The notes under the pieces: generated by a model
Database searches by the model: none
Seen by the model: only the letters and a program-made list of their open reading frames with translations
What the model was told of the DNA's origin: nothing
Assembly (NCBI RefSeq): GCF_019711375.1
Contig: NZ_CP081295.1
Coordinates: 2,455,001-2,519,000, forward strand
Reading direction: 5' to 3'
Length of the DNA stretch: 64,000 nt
Origin: Qipengyuania aurantiaca
Lineage (GTDB): Bacteria; Pseudomonadota; Alphaproteobacteria; Sphingomonadales; Sphingomonadaceae
In this document: positions 9,209 to 19,210 of the stretch, in pieces
How the letters are laid out: every line of letters starts with the position of its first letter
Numbering within the stretch: position 1 is the stretch's first letter
Translations under genes and position numbers: made by a program

Positions 9209-10144
9209 TTACTGGATGCGCGTGATCGCGATGTCCCGCTCGGCCAGATAGTCCTGCACGCTTTTCTCGCCCGCAAGGTGCCCGGCGCCCACCGCCATGA
9301 ACACGGTGCCCGGCGAGTCGAGACGCTCGTCGATCCAGCCCGCCCAATTCGCGTTGCGGACATAGAACAAGCGCTCCATCAGCAGGGGGTCGGTCTCGGC
9401 GCCTTCCTGAAGCATGGCAGCAAGCTCGTCGATGTCGCCGACCTTCCATTCCTCGATGATGCGGCCGAGCATGGCGACGCTTTCGTCGGGGTTCTCGACC
9501 GACTGGATCAGGTACGGGACCTGCTTGTCGAGCGGCAGGGAATCGAAGATGTCGATCTGGTACTCGGCCGTCTCCAGGGCCGCGCGACCGGTGCCTTCGG
9601 GCACGGTGGCCTCGAGTATCTTCTCGACGCCGTTGTCACCGTCGACGCCAGCCTTCTGCAAGGTGACCTGCAAGACGGTGATGGCGGCGAACCAGGGCTC
9701 GAAACGGTCGAGGGCCTCTGCCGGAATACCGGTCTGGGCGAGCCCGGCCTCGTATTTCGCGCGCTGCTCGTCACTCATCAGCCCGCGCAAAGTCTGGCCT
9801 TCGGGCAGCATGGCCTTGCTCATCACCATCGGCGCGAGCGCGCTCATGCTCTCGGGCGTCATGTCGACTTCGGTCACCAGCGTCTGCGAAGAGGTGATGG
9901 CTTCGGCGACGAGGCCGCTGTTCCAGTCGATATCGGCGGGAAGGGCATGGACCGTCCCGAAGATGTAGATCGTGGTGTCCTCATCGGCCACCTTCCACAG
10001 CGCGGGGCCATCGCCGGTCGGCACGAAAGCGGGCTCGCTTGCGGCCACGGTTCCGGCGTCGGCATAGGTCGCACAGCCCTGCAGGCCGAAAGCGAGCGCG
10101 GCGGCGCAGATCGTGGTCTTCAAAAGGCGCTTTGCGTCAGTCAT
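9209..10144 (-). CDS. TraB/GumN family lipoprotein
   Basis: This 311-residue protein is of the TraB/PrgY/GumN family, now placed in the Tiki-like metallo-peptidase clan. A lipoprotein signal is clear (MTDAKRLLKTTICAAALAFG, lipobox LQGC). The two family motifs are IYIFGTVHALP (GTxH) near residue 70 and VGAGHLAGEKS (GxxH) near the C-terminus, both probable metal ligands. An open frame continues far upstream over glyQ on the other strand, but the ATG at 10144 has AGGAGAG in front and starts the signal peptide, so the upstream extension is not used. Substrate unknown. Confidence 0.88.
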   Translation of the reverse strand: MTDAKRLLKTTICAAALAFGLQGCATYADAGTVAASEPAFVPTGDGPALWKVADEDTTIYIFGTVHALPADIDWNSGLVAEAITSSQTLVTEVDMTPESMSALAPMVMSKAMLPEGQTLRGLMSDEQRAKYEAGLAQTGIPAEALDRFEPWFAAITVLQVTLQKAGVDGDNGVEKILEATVPEGTGRAALETAEYQIDIFDSLPLDKQVPYLIQSVENPDESVAMLGRIIEEWKVGDIDELAAMLQEGAETDPLLMERLFYVRNANWAGWIDERLDSPGTVFMAVGAGHLAGEKSVQDYLAERDIAITRIQ

Positions 10145-10315
10145 TCTCTTCTCTCCTGTTAGGCGCCTACTAAGCGTCGCGTATCCCTGTTGGAAATACG
10201 TAAAGATCGTAATTGCTTCGTATCTAAGACAATAGCGTTGGGTCGTGGCATTCACACCCGAACCTGTTGCACTGCGGCATTGACCCGTTTTCGCCCTTGC
10301 GCCATTGCGCGCCGC

Positions 10316-11215
10316 ATGGACCGTAATCCGCAAAAATCCTTCCAGGACATGATCCTTGCGCTCCACGATTTCTGGAGCGCGAACGGGTGCCTCATCCTGC
10401 AGCCTTACGACATGCGTATGGGCGCGGGTACCTTCCACACCGCCACCACGCTGCGCGCCCTGGGGCCGGAGCCATGGAACGCGGCCTTCGTGCAACCATG
10501 CCGCCGCCCGACCGACGGGCGCTATGGCGAGAACCCGAACCGGCTGCAGCACTATTACCAGTACCAGGTGATCCTGAAGCCGAGCCCGGCGAACATCCAG
10601 GACCTCTATCTGGAGAGCCTGCGCGTGATCGGCATCGATCCGCTGAAGCACGATATCCGCTTCGTGGAAGACGACTGGGAAAGCCCGACGCTGGGCGCAT
10701 GGGGGCTTGGCTGGGAAGTCTGGTGCGACGGGATGGAAGTCACACAGTTCACCTATTTCCAGCAGATGGGCGGCTTCGACTGCAAGCCGGTCGCGGGCGA
10801 GTTGACCTACGGCCTCGAACGCCTCGCCATGTACATCCAGGGCGTGGACAACGTCTACGATCTCGACTTCAACGGCCAGGGCGTGAGCTATGGCGATGTC
10901 TTTCTCGAGAACGAGAAGCAGATGTCGAAATGGAACTTCGAAGTCGCCGAGACCGATGCGCTGTTCGACCTGTTCAACAAGGCCGAGGCCGAGTGCAAAA
11001 ACGCGCTCGCGCACAATGTCCCCATCGCCGCTTACGAGCAGGCGGTAGAGGCCAGCCATATCTTCAACCTGCTGCAGGCGCGCGGCGTGATCAGCGTGCA
11101 GGAACGCGCCAGCTACATGGGCCGCGTCCGCGACCTCGCACGGGGAAGCTGTGAAGCACACATGGAAAAGGAAGCGCCCGTGTGGGCCGAAAAATATCCG
11201 GAGTGGTCGAAATGA
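10316..11215 (+). CDS. glyQ: Glycyl-tRNA synthetase alpha subunit
   Basis: Class II synthetase catalytic subunit (299 aa) of the bacterial alpha2beta2 GlyRS, charging tRNA-Gly. Hallmarks are [14 protein letters not shown] at the start, [33 protein letters not shown] (class II motif 2 region) and [18 protein letters not shown]. The start ATG is immediately before the conserved N-terminus; longer in-frame starts would lie in the divergent promoter region. It is followed by glyS after 111 bases holding a large palindrome. Confidence 0.97.
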   Translation: MDRNPQKSFQDMILALHDFWSANGCLILQPYDMRMGAGTFHTATTLRALGPEPWNAAFVQPCRRPTDGRYGENPNRLQHYYQYQVILKPSPANIQDLYLESLRVIGIDPLKHDIRFVEDDWESPTLGAWGLGWEVWCDGMEVTQFTYFQQMGGFDCKPVAGELTYGLERLAMYIQGVDNVYDLDFNGQGVSYGDVFLENEKQMSKWNFEVAETDALFDLFNKAEAECKNALAHNVPIAAYEQAVEASHIFNLLQARGVISVQERASYMGRVRDLARGSCEAHMEKEAPVWAEKYPEWSK

Positions 11216-11232
11216 GCGCTCTAGCACCACCT

Positions 11233-11304
11233 CCGTTCGGCCTGAGCCTGTCGAAGGCCAGCCGCAACGTTTCGCCTGCGCTTCGACAGGCTCAGCGCGA
11301 ACGG
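11233..11304. repeat. REP-like palindrome in the glyQ-glyS gap
   Basis: The left arm CCGTTCG-GC-CTGAGCCTGTCGAAG (11233-11256) is exactly complementary to the right arm CTTCGACAGGCTCAG-CG-CGAACGG (11281-11304), leaving a 24-base loop. A second, imperfect copy of the same arms is at 46192-46287. The transcript would form a very stable hairpin just in front of the glyS start. Confidence 0.85.
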
Positions 11305-11326
11305 GCGTTTGTTCGGGGGGCGGGCA

Positions 11327-13642
11327 ATGTCTGACTTCCTCCTCGAACTGCGCAGCGAAGAAATCCCCGCCCGTATGCAGGCTGGGGCGCGCGCCGAACT
11401 CGAAAAGCTGTTCCGCCGTGAGATGGATGCCGCCGGTGTCACGACGGGCGAGATTACCGTCTGGTCGACCCCGCGTCGTCTTGCGCTGATCGCGCGCGGT
11501 CTGCCCGAAGCGACCGAGGCAGTCAGCGAAGAACTGAAAGGCCCTCCGGTCGGAGCGCCCGACCAGGCACTCGAAGGTTTCTGCCGCAAGGTGGGGGTCG
11601 AGAAGGGCGATCTCGAAACGCGGGAGGTGAAGGGCAGGGCGACCTACTTCGCCGTGAAAAACATTCCCGGACGCGCGACACGTGATCTGCTCGCCGAGGC
11701 AATCTCCGCAATCATCCGCGATTTCAGCTGGCCCAAGTCGATGCGCTGGGGGGCTGCTTCGATTTCGACCGAGAGCCTTCGCTGGGTTCGCCCGCTGTCG
11801 GGCATCGTCGCGCTATTGGGTGACGACGTGGTCGAATGCGAGGTGCACGGCGTCACCTCCGGCTCGGTCACTCTGGGCCACCGCTTCCACCATTCGGGCG
11901 ACATCACCATCGGCAATGCCGACGACTACGCGATGAAGCTGCGCGCCGGTCACGTCATCGTCGACCATGAAGAACGGCAGAACCTCATCCGCTCGGGCGC
12001 GGCCAAGGTCGCCACCGAAGCTGGCCTCAAGCTGGTCGAGGACGAGGGCCTCGTTATCGAGAATGCAGGCCTCACCGAATGGCCGGTCCCGCTGCTCGGC
12101 CGGTTCGAGGAAGATTTCCTCGAGGTCCCGCCCGAAACGATCCAGCTCACCGCGCGCGTGAACCAGAAGTATTTCGTCTGCGAGGACGAGGCTGGCGAAC
12201 TCGCCAACGCCTTCATCTGCACCGCCAATATCGAGGCGGAAGACGGCGGCGCGCGCGTGGTCGACGGCAACCGCAAGGTCCTCGCCGCCCGCCTGTCCGA
12301 CGCGCGCTTCTTCTGGGATGTCGACCGCAAGAAAACCCTCGCCGAACACGCCAAGGGTCTGGAACGCATCACCTTCCACGAAAAGCTGGGCACCGTTGCC
12401 GATAAGGTGGACCGCGTGGCGAAGCTCGCCCGCTGGCTGGCCGAGGAAGGCATCGTCAAAGATGCTGAGCCGGACATGGCCGAGCAGGCTGCGCGCCTCG
12501 CCAAAGCCGATCTCGTCACGGAAATGGTCGGGGAGTTTCCCGAACTGCAGGGCCTGATGGGCGGCTACTACGCCCGCGCCGAGGGCCGGCCCGATGCAGT
12601 CGCGGACGCAATCCGCGATCACTACAAGCCGGTCGGGCAGAGCGATGAGGTGCCAACGGCACCCATAACTGTTGCTGTCAGTCTTGCCGATAAGTTGGAC
12701 ACGTTGGTCGGATTTTTCTCGGAAGGAGAAGAGCCAACAGGATCAAAAGATCCTTTTGCACTCAGGCGCGCGGCAATTTCCGTGCTTAATCTCCTGCTTA
12801 TCAATGAGATACGCTTGAGTCTTAAAGACCTCATGCTGGTTGCAATGGAGAATCGAGCAGGGCGTCTCGGCGACGAGTTGGGATCGACTGTTGGCAGTCT
12901 GATCGTCTCCTTGAGCAACGCGAAGGTCGATGTCGCCAAAGACGTCGTAGCTGCGTGGTCTAAGGAATATGTCCGTCAAGAAATGGTCGATCGAATTGCG
13001 AAGGATGTGTTCGCGCCGGTGGCTTCCGGTATCGCTTCGCTGGTGACCTTCCTTGCCGACCGCCTCAAAGTCCAGCAACGCGAAGCTGGCGTCCGCCACG
13101 ATCTCATCGACGCGGTCTTCGCGCTCGGTGGCGAGGACGATCTCGTCCGCCTGCTTGCCCGGGTGAAGGCGCTTCAGTCCTTCATGGAAACCGAAGACGG
13201 CGCCAACCTCCTCGCGGGCTACAAGCGCGCTGCCAATATCCTCAAGAAGGAGGACTGGCACGGCATCGAGGGCGAAATCGCGCGCACCGGAGAGGAAGAC
13301 CCGCTCGCTCTGGTCGACGATCCCGACATGAAGGCGGTGATCGACGCCAAGATGTCCGAGCGGCACGCGGCGGAACTTTCCTACACGCCCGAACCGGCCG
13401 AAAAGGCCCTGATGGACGCTCTGGCCCATTCGGAACCGGCAGCGGCGCAGGCCATTGAAGCGGAAGACTTCTCCGCCGCCATGGCTGCGCTGGCGGCGCT
13501 GCGTGCGCCGATCGACCGTTTCTTCGATGAAGTGACGGTAAATGCGGAGGAAGAAAACAAGCGGGCACATCGCCTGGACCTGCTTGCACGCTTCCGTGCT
13601 GCAGTGCACAAAGTGGCGGACTTCAGCCGGATCGAAGGCTGA
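11327..13642 (+). CDS. glyS: Glycyl-tRNA synthetase beta subunit
   Basis: Large tRNA-binding subunit of GlyRS (771 aa) beginning MSDFLLELRSEEIPARM, with the core motifs HRFHHSGDI, RVNQKYFVC, DARFFWDVDRK, FHEKLGTV and SKDPFALRRAA, and the C-terminal anticodon-binding region. An in-frame ATG 18 bases upstream exists, but the conserved N-terminus starts at 11327. Residues about 442-563 (12650-13015) are encoded with codons rare elsewhere in this window (ATA, AGT, GGA, TCA, ACA, TTG, AAA), and the protein sequence is unusual from residue 490 on, whereas both flanks are normal. Confidence 0.96.
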   Translation: MSDFLLELRSEEIPARMQAGARAELEKLFRREMDAAGVTTGEITVWSTPRRLALIARGLPEATEAVSEELKGPPVGAPDQALEGFCRKVGVEKGDLETREVKGRATYFAVKNIPGRATRDLLAEAISAIIRDFSWPKSMRWGAASISTESLRWVRPLSGIVALLGDDVVECEVHGVTSGSVTLGHRFHHSGDITIGNADDYAMKLRAGHVIVDHEERQNLIRSGAAKVATEAGLKLVEDEGLVIENAGLTEWPVPLLGRFEEDFLEVPPETIQLTARVNQKYFVCEDEAGELANAFICTANIEAEDGGARVVDGNRKVLAARLSDARFFWDVDRKKTLAEHAKGLERITFHEKLGTVADKVDRVAKLARWLAEEGIVKDAEPDMAEQAARLAKADLVTEMVGEFPELQGLMGGYYARAEGRPDAVADAIRDHYKPVGQSDEVPTAPITVAVSLADKLDTLVGFFSEGEEPTGSKDPFALRRAAISVLNLLLINEIRLSLKDLMLVAMENRAGRLGDELGSTVGSLIVSLSNAKVDVAKDVVAAWSKEYVRQEMVDRIAKDVFAPVASGIASLVTFLADRLKVQQREAGVRHDLIDAVFALGGEDDLVRLLARVKALQSFMETEDGANLLAGYKRAANILKKEDWHGIEGEIARTGEEDPLALVDDPDMKAVIDAKMSERHAAELSYTPEPAEKALMDALAHSEPAAAQAIEAEDFSAAMAALAALRAPIDRFFDEVTVNAEEENKRAHRLDLLARFRAAVHKVADFSRIEG

Positions 13643-13702
13643 CAATTTGATCTTCGGGACCGTGCTCCAGGTGCTCCACGGTTCAGACAAGCAAGGATGA
13701 AC

Positions 13703-16374
<2,672 letters not shown>

Positions 16375-16378
<4 letters not shown>

Positions 16379-17133
16379 TCTTTCCAGCCGGTTAACGTCA
16401 GAATCTCGAAGTTCTCGAGCACGCGATCCTGATCGTTCCTCGCGGTCAGGAAAGCGGCCCGAGCGTTCTCCAGCGCCGCCTTGCCCAACGGCGGAGCGGC
16501 GTTGGCAAGGCTCGACGTCAGGCCTTGGTCGCGCAGGTCCGACACCAACCGGTCGAGCGAACGGAAGGCCACTTCCAGGCTGCGGCTGTCGACCACCTGC
16601 CGCTTGAACAGCGCGCGCTGCATCAGCGCCGAGGCCGCCGCGTTGTCCACCAGCGGGTGCATCCGCGCTGCCGGACGGTCGGGCTCGGCCGCGATCATTG
16701 CGCGGCGCAGGTTGGCGAGGCTGCCCGCACCGATCAGCGAGGCGATCAGCATGCCGCCCTCTGCCAACGCGCTGCGCAAATGGAGCAGGGCGCCGGGAAG
16801 ATCGTTCACCCTTCCGAGCGAGGCGAGGCTGACGATCAGGTCGTAAGGGCCGCCGTCCAGCGGCCGCTCCTCGTCGAGGGTGCGGACATTGGCCTCCTCT
16901 ACCTGCGATCGACGACCGCGCAGTGACAGCGCAAGCGTGCCCGTCCAGTCGCCGATCACCAGCACGCGGGCCGGTTCGAACCGCATGAATTCCAGCCGGT
17001 CGAGCACATCCTCGACCATGTCGTCGACCACATACCGCGCTGCATCGCGCTGCGACTGGCGCACGAGCGCGCGGCGGAAGCCCGCCTTGCGGCGCTGACG
17101 GCTGAAAATGCGGGGAGGGGCCCTGTTATCCAT
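16375..17133 (-). CDS. BioC/NDUFAF5-like SAM-dependent methyltransferase
   Basis: A 252-residue class I methyltransferase-like protein. Its N-terminus (PPRIFSRQRRKAGFRRALVR) and the later YDLIVSLASLGRVNDLPGALL resemble the BioC/NDUFAF5 family, which acts on pimeloyl-ACP or on respiratory complex assembly factors. The SAM-binding motif I is degenerate: VLVIGDWTGTLA instead of a VLDLGCGTG-type loop, so SAM binding is not assured. It is divergent from comF with 86 bases between the chosen starts. The role is an inference from family resemblance. Confidence 0.75.
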
Positions 17134-17219
17134 TGCGCGTATCCATCGCGCGCTCCCCTGCCGCGCTTGCCAAATCCATGCAAGCCATGCAGCAGGTTCC
17201 TATGGGGAGAGTAACCACG

Positions 17220-17966
17220 ATGGGGCGGGTGTTGCGCGATGGGATTGCGCCGATTGTGGACCTGATCTACCCGCCGCGCTGCCCTGCCTGCGGGGAAGCG
17301 ACGGGCGAACAGGGCGGCTTGTGTGTCGAATGCTGGTCCGGTCTCGCCATCCCTTCGGAGCCTTCCTGCGCCGCGTGCCAGCGTCCTTTCGGGAACGAGG
17401 CTATACCCGAAGGGAGCTTCTGCGCGCCGTGCCTCGGATCGCCGCCACTCCATGACGGCATTGCGGCCGGAACGCTCTATACTGACACCTCGCGCAAGCT
17501 GATCCTCGCGCTCAAGCACGGGCGGCGTATCGGGCTCGCGCCGGTACTTGCGCGCTTGATGGCGGCGCGAATTCCGGTCACAGAAACGGAGCGTGTCATC
17601 ATCCCGGTGCCGCTCCATCGTTGGCGGCTATGGCAGCGCGGCTTCAACCAGGCGGCCTTGCTGGGGCGCGAGCTGGAGAAGGCGGGCCGTGGGACGCTGC
17701 TGGTCGACGGGCTGATCCGCACGAAGCGTACGCCGAGCCTCGGGGGAATGGGAGCAAAGGCCCGGACACGAGCGCTGGCAGGCGCGATTGCGGTAAGGCA
17801 CAAAAACCAGATTGAGGGGCGCGACATCCTGCTGGTCGACGATGTGCTGACCAGCGGCGCGACCAGCTTGGCCTGTGTGAAAGCCCTGAAACGTGCCGGC
17901 GCGCGGACGGTCGTGATCACCTGCTTCGCGCGGGTGCTCGATGAAGCGCTCGACCATGCCCGATAA
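17220..17966 (+). CDS. ComF family phosphoribosyltransferase-like protein
   Basis: A 248-residue ComF homologue, the family linked to natural transformation and primosome interaction. Four Cys pairs form a zinc ribbon (CPACGE, CVECWSG, CAACQRPF, CAPCLG) in the first 75 residues. The C-terminal phosphoribosyltransferase domain has the PRPP-binding loop ILLVDDVLTSGAT. Several in-frame ATGs occur upstream from 17133, but only 17220 has a good ribosome-binding site (GGGGAGA, nine bases) and leads directly into the conserved LIYPPRCPACG. Confidence 0.88.
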   Translation: MGRVLRDGIAPIVDLIYPPRCPACGEATGEQGGLCVECWSGLAIPSEPSCAACQRPFGNEAIPEGSFCAPCLGSPPLHDGIAAGTLYTDTSRKLILALKHGRRIGLAPVLARLMAARIPVTETERVIIPVPLHRWRLWQRGFNQAALLGRELEKAGRGTLLVDGLIRTKRTPSLGGMGAKARTRALAGAIAVRHKNQIEGRDILLVDDVLTSGATSLACVKALKRAGARTVVITCFARVLDEALDHAR

Positions 17967-17998
17967 ACGAAACGCCCGGGATCCGAAGATCCCGGGCG
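17964..17998. terminator. Strong hairpin terminator after comF / end of the small-RNA candidate
   Basis: CGCCCGGGATC and GATCCCGGGCG form a perfect 11-pair stem on a CGAA-type tetraloop (17973-17998). On the minus strand it is followed by TTTCGTTTAT, a convincing Rho-independent signal for leftward RNA. On the plus strand it starts six bases after the comF stop but lacks a good T-run. Confidence 0.8.
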
Positions 17999-18162
17999 CC
18001 ACGTGACGAAATACACCGGGTCGTTTTGGTGCAGCCCCCCAGCATGCACCAGGCCCTATCCCTCATCGTTACCGGATGCGCCGCATATAAACCCCCATGC
18101 GGCTGCGGATCCGGGACCCCCTGAACCTGGCGCTCTGCTGGCACCGTCGTTCCGGTGGGCAG
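17969..18162 (-). ncRNA. Candidate structured small RNA (6S-like fold), minus strand
   Basis: The 337-base gap between comF and hisI has no credible ORF. On the minus strand it folds into one long interrupted hairpin. Nested complementary arms, given in plus-strand coordinates, are 18014-18019/18152-18157 (CACCGG/CCGGTG), 18039-18044/18136-18141, 18046-18053/18126-18133, 18072-18077/18109-18114 and 18080-18086/18097-18103. A large internal bubble lies between the first two arms. The RNA would end in the hairpin and T-run at 17969-17998 and start below a promoter-like sequence at 18168-18197, giving about 190 nt. A long rod with a central bubble of this size resembles 6S RNA, but no diagnostic primary sequence is recognised. 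SRP RNA is unlikely because the GGAAGCAGCC core is absent. Confidence 0.5.
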
Positions 18163-18167
18163 GCCTC

Positions 18168-18197
18168 ACATAACCTGCGATTGGGAACATCACTCAA
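18168..18197 (-). promoter_or_regulatory. Putative sigma-70 promoter for the small-RNA candidate
   Basis: On the minus strand TTGAGT (18197-18192) is followed after 18 bases by TTATGT (18173-18168), a reasonable housekeeping -35/-10 pair. It would place the transcription start near 18161, just before the first paired arm of the RNA candidate. Confidence 0.4.
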
Positions 18198-18303
18198 AAT
18201 GGCCGTTCATCAAACAGTCTTCTGCCGCTAGTGTCGATTTTGGACACCCCTTGTGGTGATCCTGCAACAACCTGTCGTATTTCTACAATTTATCGGAGCA
18301 ATC

Positions 18304-18678
18304 GTGTCCACCGATCAGACTGAACGCGAAACCGGATCGCAATTCCTTCCCAAATTCGACGACAAGGGCTTGCTGAGCGCAGTCGTTCAGGACGCGGATT
18401 CGGGCGCGATTCTGATGGTAGCGTTCATGGACCAGGAGGCGGTCGACGCGACTCTGAATACCGGCATCGCCCATTTTCATTCGCGCTCGCGCGGCACGCT
18501 CTGGAAGAAGGGGGAAACCTCGGGGAACACGCTGCAGGTCGAGCAAATCCTCGTCGATTGCGACCAGGATGCGCTGGTTCTGCGGTGCCTCCCGGCCGGC
18601 CCGACTTGCCATACCGGCGCGGTGAGCTGTTTCTATCGCAGGCTGGAAGACGGTATTCTCCAACCCGTCAAGTCTTGA
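18304..18678 (+). CDS. hisI: Phosphoribosyl-AMP cyclohydrolase
   Basis: Opens the purine ring of phosphoribosyl-AMP, the third step of histidine synthesis. The 124-residue stand-alone HisI (no fused HisE) has MVAFMDQEAV, the HSRSRGTLWKKGETSG motif, the metal-binding VDCDQDA (DxDxD type) and CHTGAVSCFYR with the zinc cysteines. An ATG frame begins at 18253, but the GTG at 18304 has GGAG at ideal spacing and gives the family's normal N-terminus. No other his gene is nearby. Confidence 0.95.
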   Translation: MSTDQTERETGSQFLPKFDDKGLLSAVVQDADSGAILMVAFMDQEAVDATLNTGIAHFHSRSRGTLWKKGETSGNTLQVEQILVDCDQDALVLRCLPAGPTCHTGAVSCFYRRLEDGILQPVKS

Positions 18679-18703
18679 CGCTTACGTAAACGTTGATCTA
18701 TTG
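18675..18703 (+). promoter_or_regulatory. MerR-type promoter with palindromic operator in its spacer
   Basis: TTGACG (18675-18680) and CTATTG (18698-18703) are 17 bases apart. Overlapping the -35 and spacer is a near-perfect palindrome ACG-c-TTACGTAA-a-CGT at 18678-18693. An operator in the promoter spacer is the classical MerR-family geometry, and the gene immediately downstream is a MerR regulator. The start of transcription would fall at or just before the ATGs at 18706/18712, implying a nearly leaderless mRNA. Confidence 0.55.
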
Positions 18704-18705
18704 GC

Positions 18706-19155
18706 ATGGGCATGACCCAGCCGCTTCCGCATGCCGAAAACGATCGTCGCCACGCCGGCGCCCACCTCGAACGGCCCGACAAGCTCGAACGCGAACAATT
18801 CTCCATCTCCGATCTCACCAGCGAGTTCGGCTGCACGGCGCGCGCCTTGCGCTTTTACGAGGACGAAGGGCTTATCGCTCCCTCGCGCGTGGGGTTGACG
18901 CGCATCTATTCCAAGCGCGATCGCGCGCGGCTCGCGTGGATCATGCGCGCCAAGAACGTCGGTTTTTCGCTGACCGAGATCCGCGAAATGATCGACCTTT
19001 ACGATCTCGACGATGGCCGTGCCGAACAGCGCCGCGTGACGCTGGAAAAGTGCAAGAAGCACGTCTCCAAGCTGAAGGCCCAGCGCGCCGACATCGACAG
19101 TTCGATCAAGGAACTGACCGAATTCATCTCGCTTGTTGAAGAACAGCTGGACTGA
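18706..19155 (+). CDS. MerR family transcriptional regulator (LiuR-like)
   Basis: This 149-residue regulator has an N-terminal extension of about 30 residues, a winged helix-turn-helix (FSISDLTSEFGCTARALRFYEDEGL, residues about 32-56, then SRVGLTRIYSKRDRARL) and a long C-terminal coiled-coil dimerisation helix (ELTEFISLVEEQLD). No cysteine metal-binding loop is seen at the C-terminus, so it is not a metal sensor. It stands 55 bases before an acyl-CoA dehydrogenase on the same strand, as LiuR-type regulators of branched-chain or fatty-acid catabolism do. ATG 18712 is an alternative start. Confidence 0.85.
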   Translation: MGMTQPLPHAENDRRHAGAHLERPDKLEREQFSISDLTSEFGCTARALRFYEDEGLIAPSRVGLTRIYSKRDRARLAWIMRAKNVGFSLTEIREMIDLYDLDDGRAEQRRVTLEKCKKHVSKLKAQRADIDSSIKELTEFISLVEEQLD

Positions 19156-19210
19156 AATTTCCTCCCCCGGCGAGACGCCGACCAAACGACACTCTCTCCA
19201 AGGACTTACA

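Noticed and set aside
10145..11230. Upstream extension of the TraB/GumN frame
   Set aside because: It overlaps glyQ on the other strand; the signal peptide and ribosome-binding site fix the start at 10144.
13659..13682. Short inverted repeat ACCGTG/CACGGT before ppdK
   Set aside because: Six-pair stem without T-run; too weak to call a terminator or operator.
17967..18303. SRP RNA or tmRNA in the comF-hisI gap
   Set aside because: The conserved SRP core GGAAGCAGCC and tmRNA-like ends are not present on either strand.
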